Assembly: GCF_913055835.1 (NCBI RefSeq)
Contig: NZ_CAJXKQ010000016.1
Location: 16,311 to 80,310 of the forward strand
Direction of reading: 5' to 3'
Source: an uncultured Marinobacter sp.
GTDB taxonomy: Bacteria; Pseudomonadota; Gammaproteobacteria; Pseudomonadales; Oleiphilaceae
DNA length: 64,000 nucleotides
The translations under genes were made by a program, and so were the position numbers. The number at the start of each line of letters is the position of its first letter. Within the stretch, counting starts at the first letter, position 1. Shown in pieces: positions 57,176 to 64,000 of the stretch. Below the pieces are notes generated by a model. That model was given only the letters and a program-made list of their open reading frames with translations, ran no database searches and was not told the DNA's origin.

Positions 57176-57823
57176 TCAGTTGGTGGTGTCCACTTCCCCG
57201 GCGTTACCTTCCAGCCAGTCGATCAGCGCCTCCCTGCATTCGTCCACGCCCCGCTTTGAGGTCGCGGAAAACATGATCAGATGCTCCACGCAGGTGTACG
57301 TTTTCAGATCCCTGGCAATGCCCAGCATGGCGGTTTTGGCCTGGCCGAATTTCAGTTTGTCTGCCTTGGTGGCCAGAATCATCAGCGGCAGGTTGTTATG
57401 CTCGCACCAATCCACCATCATTTGGTCGAAATCGGTCAGAGGGTGGCGGATGTCCATGACCAGGACCAGACCACGCAGGCAGCGTCGGTCATTCAGGTAG
57501 TGGCCGAGGTGCTGTTGCCAGTCGTCTTTCATGTCCCGGGATACTTTGGCGTAGCCGTATCCGGGCAGGTCGACCAGGCGGCAGTGCTCGCGGTTGAGCG
57601 AGAAGAAGTTGATCAGCCGTGTGCGTCCGGGGGTCTTACTGGTGCGGGCCAGCTTGCCGTTAGCGGTGATGGCATTGAGTGCACTGGATTTCCCGGCGTT
57701 GGAACGGCCAGCGAAGGCAACCTCGGCGCCGAAATCCGGCGGGCACTCATCCAGGCGGGAAGCGCTGATGAGAAATCGGGCGCTGTTAAAAGAAAGGCTT
57801 TTTTGAGTCAGATCAGGGTCCAC
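57176..57823 (-). CDS. engB: Ribosome-biogenesis GTPase YihA/EngB
   Basis: 215 aa, GTG start with AAGGA upstream. GTPase motifs: G1 GRSNAGKSS (39-47), G3 DLPGYG (85-90), G4 TKAD (152-155). Needed for large-subunit assembly. It is divergent from cytochrome c4 and convergent with the candidate small RNA, as in Pseudomonas. Confidence 0.94.
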   Translation of the reverse strand: MDPDLTQKSLSFNSARFLISASRLDECPPDFGAEVAFAGRSNAGKSSALNAITANGKLARTSKTPGRTRLINFFSLNREHCRLVDLPGYGYAKVSRDMKDDWQQHLGHYLNDRRCLRGLVLVMDIRHPLTDFDQMMVDWCEHNNLPLMILATKADKLKFGQAKTAMLGIARDLKTYTCVEHLIMFSATSKRGVDECREALIDWLEGNAGEVDTTN

Positions 57824-57866
57824 AGCGGTTGGCTTTCCTTTGGATTTCAGTTATCAGGGATTAATG

Positions 57867-57872
57867 TATAAT
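57867..57872 (+). promoter_or_regulatory. Candidate -10 element upstream of cytochrome c4
   Basis: A perfect TATAAT preceded by TG lies 129 nt before the cytochrome c4 start. No good -35 hexamer sits at normal spacing. The leader that follows contains the GC-rich inverted word GCGCGCTGCGCGC, so the 5' UTR may be structured. Confidence 0.4.
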
Positions 57873-58000
57873 GCTACACCAATTCCGGGCGGCGCGCTGC
57901 GCGCGACCGCTGTCAGCCCCGGTTTTGAGCCTGAACTGGTCAGCGCCTGCCGGCTGCATAGCGAAGAATACCCTTAAAAGATGAGAGAAGCGGAGCGAGC

Positions 58001-58609
58001 ATGAAAAAACTGATCGCAGGAGTAGTTCTCGGTGTTGGCCTCACGGCAATGGCGCACGGGGCGGGAGATCCTCAAGCGGGCGAACAGAACGCAGCGGTAT
58101 GTGCCGGTTGTCACGGCCAGAATGGTGCCAAGCCCATTATGGGGTCTTATCCCAAGCTGTCCGGTCTGGGCGAAAAATACCTGTATCGGCAACTGGTGCT
58201 GATCAAGGACAAAGAGCGGAATATCGCGGAAATGACCGGTATTCTGGATAACATGAACGACCAGGATCTGCAGGATCTGGCTGCTTACTTCAACTCCAAG
58301 GACATGGTTGTTGGCCAGGCCGATCCGGATCTGGTTGATCAGGGTGCTGCCCTGTATCGTGGCGGCAACATGGCGACGGGAGTGCCAGCCTGTGCCGGCT
58401 GTCATAACCCCCAGGGTGTTGGCAACGAGCCGGCCGGCTATCCCGCTCTCGGTGGTCAGAACGCAGAGTATCTGATCAAGCAGCTGAATGCCTATCGCGA
58501 TGGTTCCCGGGATGCCGGTACGAACGCATCGATCATGATGGATGTCGCGTCGAAGCTGACCGATGCCGAGATCGAAGCAGTCTCCAGCTATATTTCCGGC
58601 CTGAACTGA
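58001..58609 (+). CDS. Cytochrome c4 (dihaem)
   Basis: 202 aa periplasmic cytochrome. A signal peptide ends near AHG-A (about residue 20). Two haem sites: C34-A-G-C37-H38 and C131-A-G-C134-H135, one in each of two homologous halves. It carries electrons to terminal oxidases. It is followed by its own terminator and then dsbA, the standard Pseudomonas-type order. Confidence 0.94.
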   Translation: MKKLIAGVVLGVGLTAMAHGAGDPQAGEQNAAVCAGCHGQNGAKPIMGSYPKLSGLGEKYLYRQLVLIKDKERNIAEMTGILDNMNDQDLQDLAAYFNSKDMVVGQADPDLVDQGAALYRGGNMATGVPACAGCHNPQGVGNEPAGYPALGGQNAEYLIKQLNAYRDGSRDAGTNASIMMDVASKLTDAEIEAVSSYISGLN

Positions 58610-58628
58610 AATTGCCGGGCTGTACCGA

Positions 58629-58654
58629 AAACCCCGCCTGGTGCGGGGTTTTTT
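58629..58654 (+). terminator. Intrinsic terminator after cytochrome c4
   Basis: AACCCCGC (58630-58637) pairs with GCGGGGTT (58643-58650) and six T follow. It separates cytochrome c4 from the dsbA promoter. Confidence 0.9.
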
Positions 58655-58686
58655 GTTGCCTTTCGTTTCTGTAACTGCCGACCTGT

Positions 58687-58714
58687 GGAACTTTTCAGGT
58701 ACGCTGGGTCATAA
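58687..58714 (+). promoter_or_regulatory. Sigma-E-like promoter of dsbA
   Basis: GGAACTT (58687-58693), 15-nt spacer, TCATAA (58709-58714), about 32 nt before the expected transcript leads into the dsbA ATG at 58753. Overlapping CATAAT could also serve as a sigma-70 -10. It lies directly after the cytochrome c4 terminator, so dsbA has its own promoter. Confidence 0.65.
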
Positions 58715-58752
58715 TCCTTCCAAAACGATATTCAGATAACCGGAGATTTTTC

Positions 58753-59388
58753 ATGTTTCGATCCTTCAGAACGGCTTTCCTGCTCCTGTTGGCGCTGTCT
58801 GTTTCTGGCCTGGCCAACGCCGCAGAGTGGAAAGAAGGTACCCATTACAATCGGCTGGATAACCCGGTAAGAACCGACAGCGATTCCGGTGTCGAAGTGG
58901 CGGAAGTCTTCTGGTACGGCTGCCCCCATTGCTACAACTTCAAGCCATTGATCGAGGAGTGGGCGGCCAATGCGCCCGATTACGTCAACTATGTGAAGAT
59001 TCCTGCGGCACTCGGCAGAAACTGGGAACCTCACGCCTATGCTTTTTATGCCCTGGAAGCCATGGGTGAGCTGGACAAGGTGCACGACGCCCTGTTCGAT
59101 GCGTTGGCTGGCGAGCGCCGCCCCCTGAATTCGCCGGAAGCCCTGGCGGACTTCGTTGCGGATTATGGCGTGGATCCGGATGAATTTGTCAGCACCTACA
59201 AAAGCTTCGGTGTGAATGCCCGCATGCAGAAGGCCCAGTCCAAAATCCGCGGCGCGCGCATTACCGGAACACCGACTATGCTGGTTAATGGCAAGTACAC
59301 GGTCAGTGCATCCATGGCCGGAAGTCATGAGAATGTTCTGGACGTGGTGGACTACCTGGTTGCCAAAGAGCGGGGCGAGGTGGAGTAA
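58753..59388 (+). CDS. dsbA: Periplasmic thiol:disulfide interchange protein DsbA
   Basis: 211 aa. Signal peptide cleaved near ANA-A (about 23). Redox centre C57-P-H-C60 (WYGCPHCYNF) and cis-proline loop GTPTMLV. It introduces disulfides into exported proteins. Upstream lie a terminator and a sigma-E-like promoter, suggesting envelope-stress control. An endonuclease/exonuclease/phosphatase-fold gene follows after 59 nt. Confidence 0.94.
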   Translation: MFRSFRTAFLLLLALSVSGLANAAEWKEGTHYNRLDNPVRTDSDSGVEVAEVFWYGCPHCYNFKPLIEEWAANAPDYVNYVKIPAALGRNWEPHAYAFYALEAMGELDKVHDALFDALAGERRPLNSPEALADFVADYGVDPDEFVSTYKSFGVNARMQKAQSKIRGARITGTPTMLVNGKYTVSASMAGSHENVLDVVDYLVAKERGEVE

Positions 59389-59447
59389 ATCGCTCCAAGA
59401 CGTCAGAGCCGAGTACAACAAGCAGACGGCCGGTCGAGACCGCCACT

Positions 59448-60308
59448 ATGTACAAGCATTTAAGAAAGCAGTTGAATGGCATCCTGAAGCCGGTCGGCGG
59501 GCCAAGGGGTGCCTGCTCGGGAACCGAGCATGTTCCCGAGTTCGAGCCACAGCGACACATTCGCCTGCTGACCTTCAATATCCAGGTCGGTATCAATACC
59601 TCGTCCTACCGTCACTATCTGACGCGGAGCTGGCAGCACATACTGCCTCACCGTAACCGCATCGAAAACCTGGACCGGATTGCCTCCCTGCTGCGCAGCT
59701 ACGACGTGGTGGCCTTGCAGGAGTGCGACGGCGGCAGTCTGCGCAGCGGCTATATCAATCAGGTGCAATACCTGGCCGAAGCGGCCGGCATTCCGTATTG
59801 GTACCAGCAGCTGAACCGAAATCTTGGTCAGATCGCCCAGCACAGCAATGGTCTGTTAAGCCGGTACCGGCCCCTTGACGTTACCGAGCATAAGTTACCG
59901 GGGCTGATCCCGGGCAGGGGGGCGATCATCGCCCGCTATGGCACCGAGCATGACCCTCTGGTGCTGGTGCTGATGCACCTGTCTCTGAGCAAGACGGCCC
60001 AGCAACGCCAGTTAGGCTACATCCGGGAGCTGATCGCTGATTACCAGCATGTGGTTCTGATGGGAGACATGAACGCTCATGCGGAGCAGCTGCTTACCCA
60101 GACACCCCTCAAGGAAACCGATCTGGTGCCCTTGCCAGACACGGCCCACAGTTTTCCAAGTTGGCGGCCCGAGAAGGCCCTTGATCATATTCTGGTGAGT
60201 CCCTCATTGGAGATCCGACGGTCAGAAGTGGTCAGCTATCCGATGTCAGATCACCTGCCTATCGCCATGGACGTGGCGTTACCCGAGGGTTATCTGGAGA
60301 AGTTCTGA
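59448..60308 (+). CDS. Endonuclease/exonuclease/phosphatase-family protein
   Basis: 286 aa. Metal-dependent EEP fold: RLLTFNIQVGI, VVALQECDGGS (catalytic Glu), VLMGDMNAHAEQLL, and DHILVSPSL…YPMSDHLPIAMDV at the C-terminus. No signal peptide, so cytosolic. The substrate (nucleic acid, phosphoinositide-like or other phosphoester) is not known. It is next to dsbA as in Pseudomonas. Confidence 0.82.
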   Translation: MYKHLRKQLNGILKPVGGPRGACSGTEHVPEFEPQRHIRLLTFNIQVGINTSSYRHYLTRSWQHILPHRNRIENLDRIASLLRSYDVVALQECDGGSLRSGYINQVQYLAEAAGIPYWYQQLNRNLGQIAQHSNGLLSRYRPLDVTEHKLPGLIPGRGAIIARYGTEHDPLVLVLMHLSLSKTAQQRQLGYIRELIADYQHVVLMGDMNAHAEQLLTQTPLKETDLVPLPDTAHSFPSWRPEKALDHILVSPSLEIRRSEVVSYPMSDHLPIAMDVALPEGYLEKF

Positions 60309-60623
60309 CTCTGGTTGCCAACAGTCAGACGCGAGACGGACTCCCCGATGCCTGGATGGGTGGAGCTGCACCCCTTTCCATAAGGACTTGGGTGGAATAT
60401 CACCCAAAACGCCTGGTAACCAGCGTTCGAAAAAAACGGGCGCTGTCGTCTAATGAATTGAAAAATCGACTCATTCCCGTAGCACTAAGCCATTCAGCAG
60501 AATTGGCGCAAACCTTGCCAATGTCTTCCCGGTGCCAGCTTGTTTTTCAGGTCGGGCTGGCACGCAGAAGTGCAGGCTCTTGCGGCCTGCCGTCCAACTA
60601 AAAATAAATCGGGAAGCAAATCT
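60309..60623. other. 315-nt intergenic region before the porin
   Basis: No credible gene. It holds an inverted repeat TTGGC-N9-GCCAA (60502-60520) and a hairpin GCAGGC/GCCTGC (60573-60592) within the probable porin leader. An ORF at 60356-60601 has no homology I can recognise and no RBS, and is dismissed. Confidence 0.6.
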
Positions 60624-61712
60624 GTGAATAATCAAAACAAACTTCGTTCTGCCATTGTCGCAATTGCCTGCGGGATTACTTCCACAGGTGTCCTGGCCCA
60701 GGCGTCAGTCTCCAATGTGAGTGTAGATCCATACGGCCAGATCAACTACGGCGTGATGGTGACTGACTCGGCCGCTGGCACCAAGACCTATACAGCCGAC
60801 AACGATAACAGTGCCAGCCGGGCTGGTGTGAGACTGAGTGGTGATGTAGCCGATACCGGTCTGACGGTTGGCGCCCATGTGGAGCTTGAGTACCAGGTTA
60901 ACCCATCTAATGCGGTTTCTGAGGATGAGCGAACCATTTCCGGAGAGTTCGCGGAGCGGCACCTGAATGTCTATGTCGCCGGTGCTTTTGGCAAGGCTTC
61001 TGTTGGTCAGGGTGATGGTGCGGCTAACGGAAATATCGAACGAGACCTTTCGGGTACCGCGGTAATCTCTTATGCCAATCCCGGCTTGATGGGTGGTGGT
61101 CTGAGTTTTGTCGAAAAGAGCAACCCTGCGGATACCGTCCGTTTCGGTGCAGCCATGAGCGACCAGGATTTCGAGAGCCGTTATACAAGGGTGCGATACG
61201 ATCTGCCAAGCGTCGGACCGCTCAAAGTAGCATTAAGTCAGGGTACCAAGAACGATGATCAGGACGTCACTGAAATTGGCGCACGTTTTGACGGTGACCT
61301 GGGTGGCAAGGTGTCTGCAGCGGTTGGTTATTCCAGTCGTGACGTTGGGGGTGCGGCGGATAGGGTAGACACTCTGGGTGGTTCGGTGTCGTGGTTGCAC
61401 GACAGCGGATTTAACGTGACCGGCGCATACTCGACTGTCAGTGATGACGACGCGGCAAACCCGGATTCAGACTTCTTCCTGGTCAAGCTGGGTTACAAGA
61501 CAGGTCGTCACGCGATGGATATCCATATGATGGAAGCCTCGGATCGCGTTGCCGAAGGCGACTCTGCTCAAACCATTGGTCTGGGGTATGTTTACACGCC
61601 GGTGAAGTACTTCAGCGCCTACGCCGGTTACAACAACAACTCACTGGACCGCAATGCAGGCGATTACGAAAATGTAGACACTCTCTTTGTGGGTGCTCTC
61701 CTGAAGTTCTGA
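60624..61712 (+). CDS. Gram-negative porin
   Basis: 362 aa, GTG start with GGGAAG upstream. A signal peptide ends near VLA-Q (about 24). The beta-barrel pattern starts VDPYGQINYGVM, with GEFAERHLNVYVAGAFGKASVGQG as a typical general-porin segment, and it ends LLKF with the terminal aromatic needed for outer-membrane assembly. It belongs to the Omp32-like general diffusion porin family. Specificity unknown. An earlier in-frame start at 60540 is not supported. Confidence 0.88.
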   Translation: MNNQNKLRSAIVAIACGITSTGVLAQASVSNVSVDPYGQINYGVMVTDSAAGTKTYTADNDNSASRAGVRLSGDVADTGLTVGAHVELEYQVNPSNAVSEDERTISGEFAERHLNVYVAGAFGKASVGQGDGAANGNIERDLSGTAVISYANPGLMGGGLSFVEKSNPADTVRFGAAMSDQDFESRYTRVRYDLPSVGPLKVALSQGTKNDDQDVTEIGARFDGDLGGKVSAAVGYSSRDVGGAADRVDTLGGSVSWLHDSGFNVTGAYSTVSDDDAANPDSDFFLVKLGYKTGRHAMDIHMMEASDRVAEGDSAQTIGLGYVYTPVKYFSAYAGYNNNSLDRNAGDYENVDTLFVGALLKF

Positions 61713-61738
61713 ACTGATATCCACACGTTAGACCCGAA

Positions 61739-61764
61739 AAGCCCGGCCATGCGCCGGGTTTTTT
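61739..61764 (+). terminator. Intrinsic terminator after the porin
   Basis: CCCGGC (61742-61747) pairs with GCCGGG (61753-61758), six T follow on the plus strand. Confidence 0.85.
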
Positions 61765-61772
61765 CGAGCAAT

Positions 61773-61798
61773 AAAAAACCCGGCACCTGGCCGGGTTT
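61773..61798 (-). terminator. Intrinsic terminator after rpmG
   Basis: ACCCGGC (61778-61784) pairs with GCCGGGT (61790-61796); on the minus strand the stem is followed by six T. It ends the rpmB-rpmG transcript, back to back with the porin terminator. Confidence 0.85.
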
Positions 61799-61818
61799 CT
61801 CTCAGGTCGCCAGATCAA

Positions 61819-61974
61819 TTACTTGATCTTGGCTTCCTTGTACGCAACGTGCTTGCGGACAACCGGATCGTACTTTTTGATCTCGATTTTTTCCGGCGTG
61901 TTACGCTTGTTTTTCTTGGTCGTGTAGAAGTGACCAGTGCCTGCTGATGAAACCAGCTTGATTTTCTCGCGCAT
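61819..61974 (-). CDS. rpmG: 50S ribosomal protein L33
   Basis: 51 aa, the normal L33 length. [19 protein letters not shown] at the start, then a Lys-rich tail ending KEAKIK. There are no zinc-binding Cys pairs, so this is the C-minus form that does not need zinc. It follows rpmB by 11 nt. Confidence 0.95.
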   Translation of the reverse strand: MREKIKLVSSAGTGHFYTTKKNKRNTPEKIEIKKYDPVVRKHVAYKEAKIK

Positions 61975-61985
61975 GATGCGGCTCC

Positions 61986-62222
61986 TTAAAATTTCTCGCC
62001 GCGGGCACGAAGATCGGCCAGCACAGCGTCAATGCCTTTTTTGTCGATGATGCGCATGCCTTTGGTGGATACGCGCAGCTTCACGAAACGCTTCTCGGAC
62101 TCAACCCAGAAACGATGGTTCTGCAGATTCGGCAGAAAACGACGACGAGTGTGGTTCATCGCGTGGGAAACGTTGTTACCGGATACCGGACGCTTACCGG
62201 TAACCTGACAAACTCTGGACAT
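61986..62222 (-). CDS. rpmB: 50S ribosomal protein L28
   Basis: 78 aa. [29 protein letters not shown] is the conserved L28 N-terminus (read in pieces), and the C-terminus ends RARGEKF. It forms an operon with rpmG, as in E. coli. Start at 62222; the longer frame to 62252 lacks homology. The 216-nt upstream gap to radC holds its promoter, not clearly resolved. Confidence 0.95.
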   Translation of the reverse strand: MSRVCQVTGKRPVSGNNVSHAMNHTRRRFLPNLQNHRFWVESEKRFVKLRVSTKGMRIIDKKGIDAVLADLRARGEKF

Positions 62223-62438
62223 ACTTGCCTCCGACCTGAGCAATGGTCTCAATAATACGAATTCGTTTTTAATGCGTCTCTGGTTGCTAAGGAGCCATTA
62301 CGCCCCCATTCGCGCCTCTAAACTGAACGCTGCTCGCCAGACGCCGCCAGAAAGGGACGCTTTTATACCAGAACTCGCCCCCCAACGCAAAAAATTGTTG
62401 GGAATTTGGCCAGTTTTCCGGCATTGGCGTGCACCGGT

Positions 62439-63113
62439 TTACATCAGTCCCCGTTCAGCGAGCGATATTACCTCACCGTGGCCAACAACCATATGGTCAA
62501 GAACCCTGATATCCACCAGGCCCAGAGCTTCCTTCAAGCGTCGGGTCAGGGAAATGTCAGCCTGGCTGGGTTCTGCCACGCCCGAGGGGTGGTTGTGAGC
62601 GAAAATCACGGCCGCCGCATTGTCCTCCAGGGCCTGTCGGACCACTTCCCGTGGATAGACGGCCGCGCCATCGATGGTGCCCCTGAACAACTCACGGTAC
62701 TGGATGACGCGATGGCGGTTGTCCAGAAACAGGCCGGCGAAAACCTCGTGGGGATAGGTGCCGAGCCGGCTGGTGAGAAATCGTCGGGTATCTTCCGGAG
62801 AGCGAAGGGGATCGCCCTGGCGCAGTGGTTCATCCATGACCCGTCGGGCCATTTCCATGGCAGCCTGGACCTGGGCATACTTTGCTGTCCCCAGGCCTTT
62901 TACATCGCAGAACTGGCGCTGGGACGCGGTCAAAAGTCCCCGAAGCCCGGAGAATTCCTCAACGAGGTGACGGGCAAGTGCCATAACCGGCATGCCGGTT
63001 GTGCCGGTGCGTAGAAATATGGCCAGCAGTTCAGCGTCGGAGAGGGTCTGCGCTCCATGGGCGAGCAGGCGTTCCCGCGGACGCTCGTCCGTGGGCCAGG
63101 TCGGGTCGGTCAT
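62439..63113 (-). CDS. radC: RadC-family JAB-domain protein
   Basis: 224 aa. N-terminal helix-hairpin-helix-like region ([24 protein letters not shown]), then a JAB/MPN metalloprotease-like domain with [15 protein letters not shown], which provides the zinc histidines and aspartate. Its biochemical role is unsettled despite the name. It is divergent from coaBC. Confidence 0.92.
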   Translation of the reverse strand: MTDPTWPTDERPRERLLAHGAQTLSDAELLAIFLRTGTTGMPVMALARHLVEEFSGLRGLLTASQRQFCDVKGLGTAKYAQVQAAMEMARRVMDEPLRQGDPLRSPEDTRRFLTSRLGTYPHEVFAGLFLDNRHRVIQYRELFRGTIDGAAVYPREVVRQALEDNAAAVIFAHNHPSGVAEPSQADISLTRRLKEALGLVDIRVLDHMVVGHGEVISLAERGLM

Positions 63114-63300
63114 CTTGGCTTCCTTGCGTTGGTGATTCCTGCCCGGGGCGCGTCCTGCACCGCGACGGACATCTCAGGGTTACAAAGGTTACTTTAAAAA
63201 GTAACAATCGGTAAACGTAAGCCGTGCCCGGCAGGCTGTCGCTCCGGCCTGAGCATGCTATCTTATAAGCCTTTCATTTTATGCGGAAACGGAGCCCCTA

Positions 63301-64000
63301 TGGCCGCCAGACGAATCCTTGTGGGAGTGACCGGTGGTATTGCTGCCTATAAGAGCGCCGATCTGGTGCGTCAGCTGAAGAAGGCTGGCCATGAGGTGCG
63401 AGTGGTTATGACCCGTGGCGCAGAAGCCTTCGTGACGCCGCTGACCTTCCAGGCCCTCAGTGGTGAACCGGTTCGGAGTTCCCTGCTGGACCCTGAGGCG
63501 GAAGCTGGCATGGGGCACATCGAGTTGGCCAAATGGGCCGATCAAATGGTGATTGCGCCAGCCTCTGCGGATTTTATTGCCCGTTTGGCGCAGGGCATGG
63601 CGGATGATCTGCTAACTACCGTCTGCTGTGCGACCGAGGCGCCTATTGCGGTAGTGCCAGCGATGAATCAGGCGATGTGGAGCAACGGCCGCACCCAGAG
63701 AAATATCCGGCTTCTTGAAGAGGATCCCCAGATCGAATTATGGGGGCCGGCCCAGGGAGCGCAGGCCTGTGGCGATACGGGGCCAGGCAGGATGTTGGAG
63801 CCGGAGGACATAGTCGCGCTCGTCGATCACAGTCACTCAGGCGTGCTCTCTGGCAAGACGGTCGTGATAACGGCAGGCCCCACCCGCGAGCCTATTGATC
63901 CGGTGCGCTATATAAGCAACCACAGTTCCGGGAAAATGGGGTATGCCCTGGCGAGCGCGGCCCGGAAGGCAGGCGCCCGGGTGATTCTGGTCAGTGGGCC
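63301..64000 (+). CDS. coaBC: Phosphopantothenoylcysteine decarboxylase/phosphopantothenate-cysteine ligase, partial
   Basis: The first 233 residues only; the gene runs off the window. Start [24 protein letters not shown] is the CoaC flavoprotein N-terminus (read in pieces), with the catalytic His in [12 protein letters not shown], then [17 protein letters not shown] and PAMNQAMW. The CoaB domain begins at [32 protein letters not shown] two-step CoA biosynthesis enzyme. radC is divergent, 187 nt upstream. Confidence 0.95.

Noticed and set aside
60556..60573. Sigma-54-like word TGGCACG…TGCA before the porin
   Set aside because: The spacing between the GG and GC elements is one base too long for a functional -24/-12 promoter, and no enhancer-binding protein gene is nearby.

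Overview
The window looks like chromosomal DNA of a marine, hydrocarbon-adapted gammaproteobacterium, most likely Marinobacter or a close relative. This is inferred from roughly 55-60% GC by eye, Pseudomonas-like gene order (ubiC-ubiA-phoB-phoR; engB-cytochrome c4-dsbA), a rubredoxin/rubredoxin reductase pair, a GMC alcohol oxidase plus long-chain aldehyde dehydrogenase cluster, and an AidB-like acyl-CoA dehydrogenase. About 58 protein genes are supported. The last one (coaBC) runs off the right edge. I see no tRNA, rRNA, CRISPR array, prophage or insertion sequence, so the window is core chromosome with a few accessory loci.

Layout: 0-2 kb alanine dehydrogenase and a glutathione transferase. 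2-11.5 kb is a complete alpha-glucoside utilisation locus: LamB-type porin, ABC binding protein, two permeases, GH13 alpha-glucosidase, ABC ATPase, LacI regulator and PfkB sugar kinase. Together they take a disaccharide from outer membrane to phosphorylated hexose. 11.6-19.4 kb: Yip1-like membrane protein, PhoD phosphatase, P2-type cation ATPase and a divergent phosphoketolase-like enzyme. 19.7-26 kb: ilvD, pbpG, a half-length asparaginase, rsuA, a YdjM-like protein and an MltB-like transglycosylase. 26-31.3 kb: a response regulator, phoR/phoB behind a good Pho-box promoter, ubiA, ubiC, hpt. 31.5-38.2 kb: rubredoxin, rubredoxin reductase, tesB, two cyclic-di-GMP proteins and a flavodoxin. 38.4-45.2 kb: Pit phosphate transporter, an unknown 88-residue protein, a PanP-like decarboxylase, a DUF503 protein, an AidB-like dehydrogenase and its TetR regulator. 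45.4-52 kb: a SutA-like RNA polymerase-binding protein, an orphan lipase foldase, hemB, ppk, a DUF945 protein, coaD. 52.3-57 kb: alcohol/aldehyde oxidation cluster with a divergent TetR regulator and a perfect operator palindrome. 57-64 kb: a predicted sigma-E-dependent small RNA, engB, cytochrome c4, dsbA, an endonuclease/exonuclease/phosphatase-fold protein, a porin, rpmB-rpmG, radC and coaBC.

Most interesting signals: (1) three copies of a dispersed repeat near 19.5, 40.4 and 52.2 kb. Each has a conserved core of about 54 nt that can form two small hairpins, enclosed by a 26-30 bp inverted repeat whose sequence differs completely between copies. (2) A probable ErsA-like small RNA beside engB, with a near-consensus sigma-E promoter, three hairpins and an intrinsic terminator. 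A second sigma-E-like promoter precedes dsbA in the same locus. (3) A tandem-hairpin leader before the SutA-like gene. (4) A phosphoketolase-like enzyme with altered TPP-site motifs. All of these come from reading the sequence alone; no database search was run.
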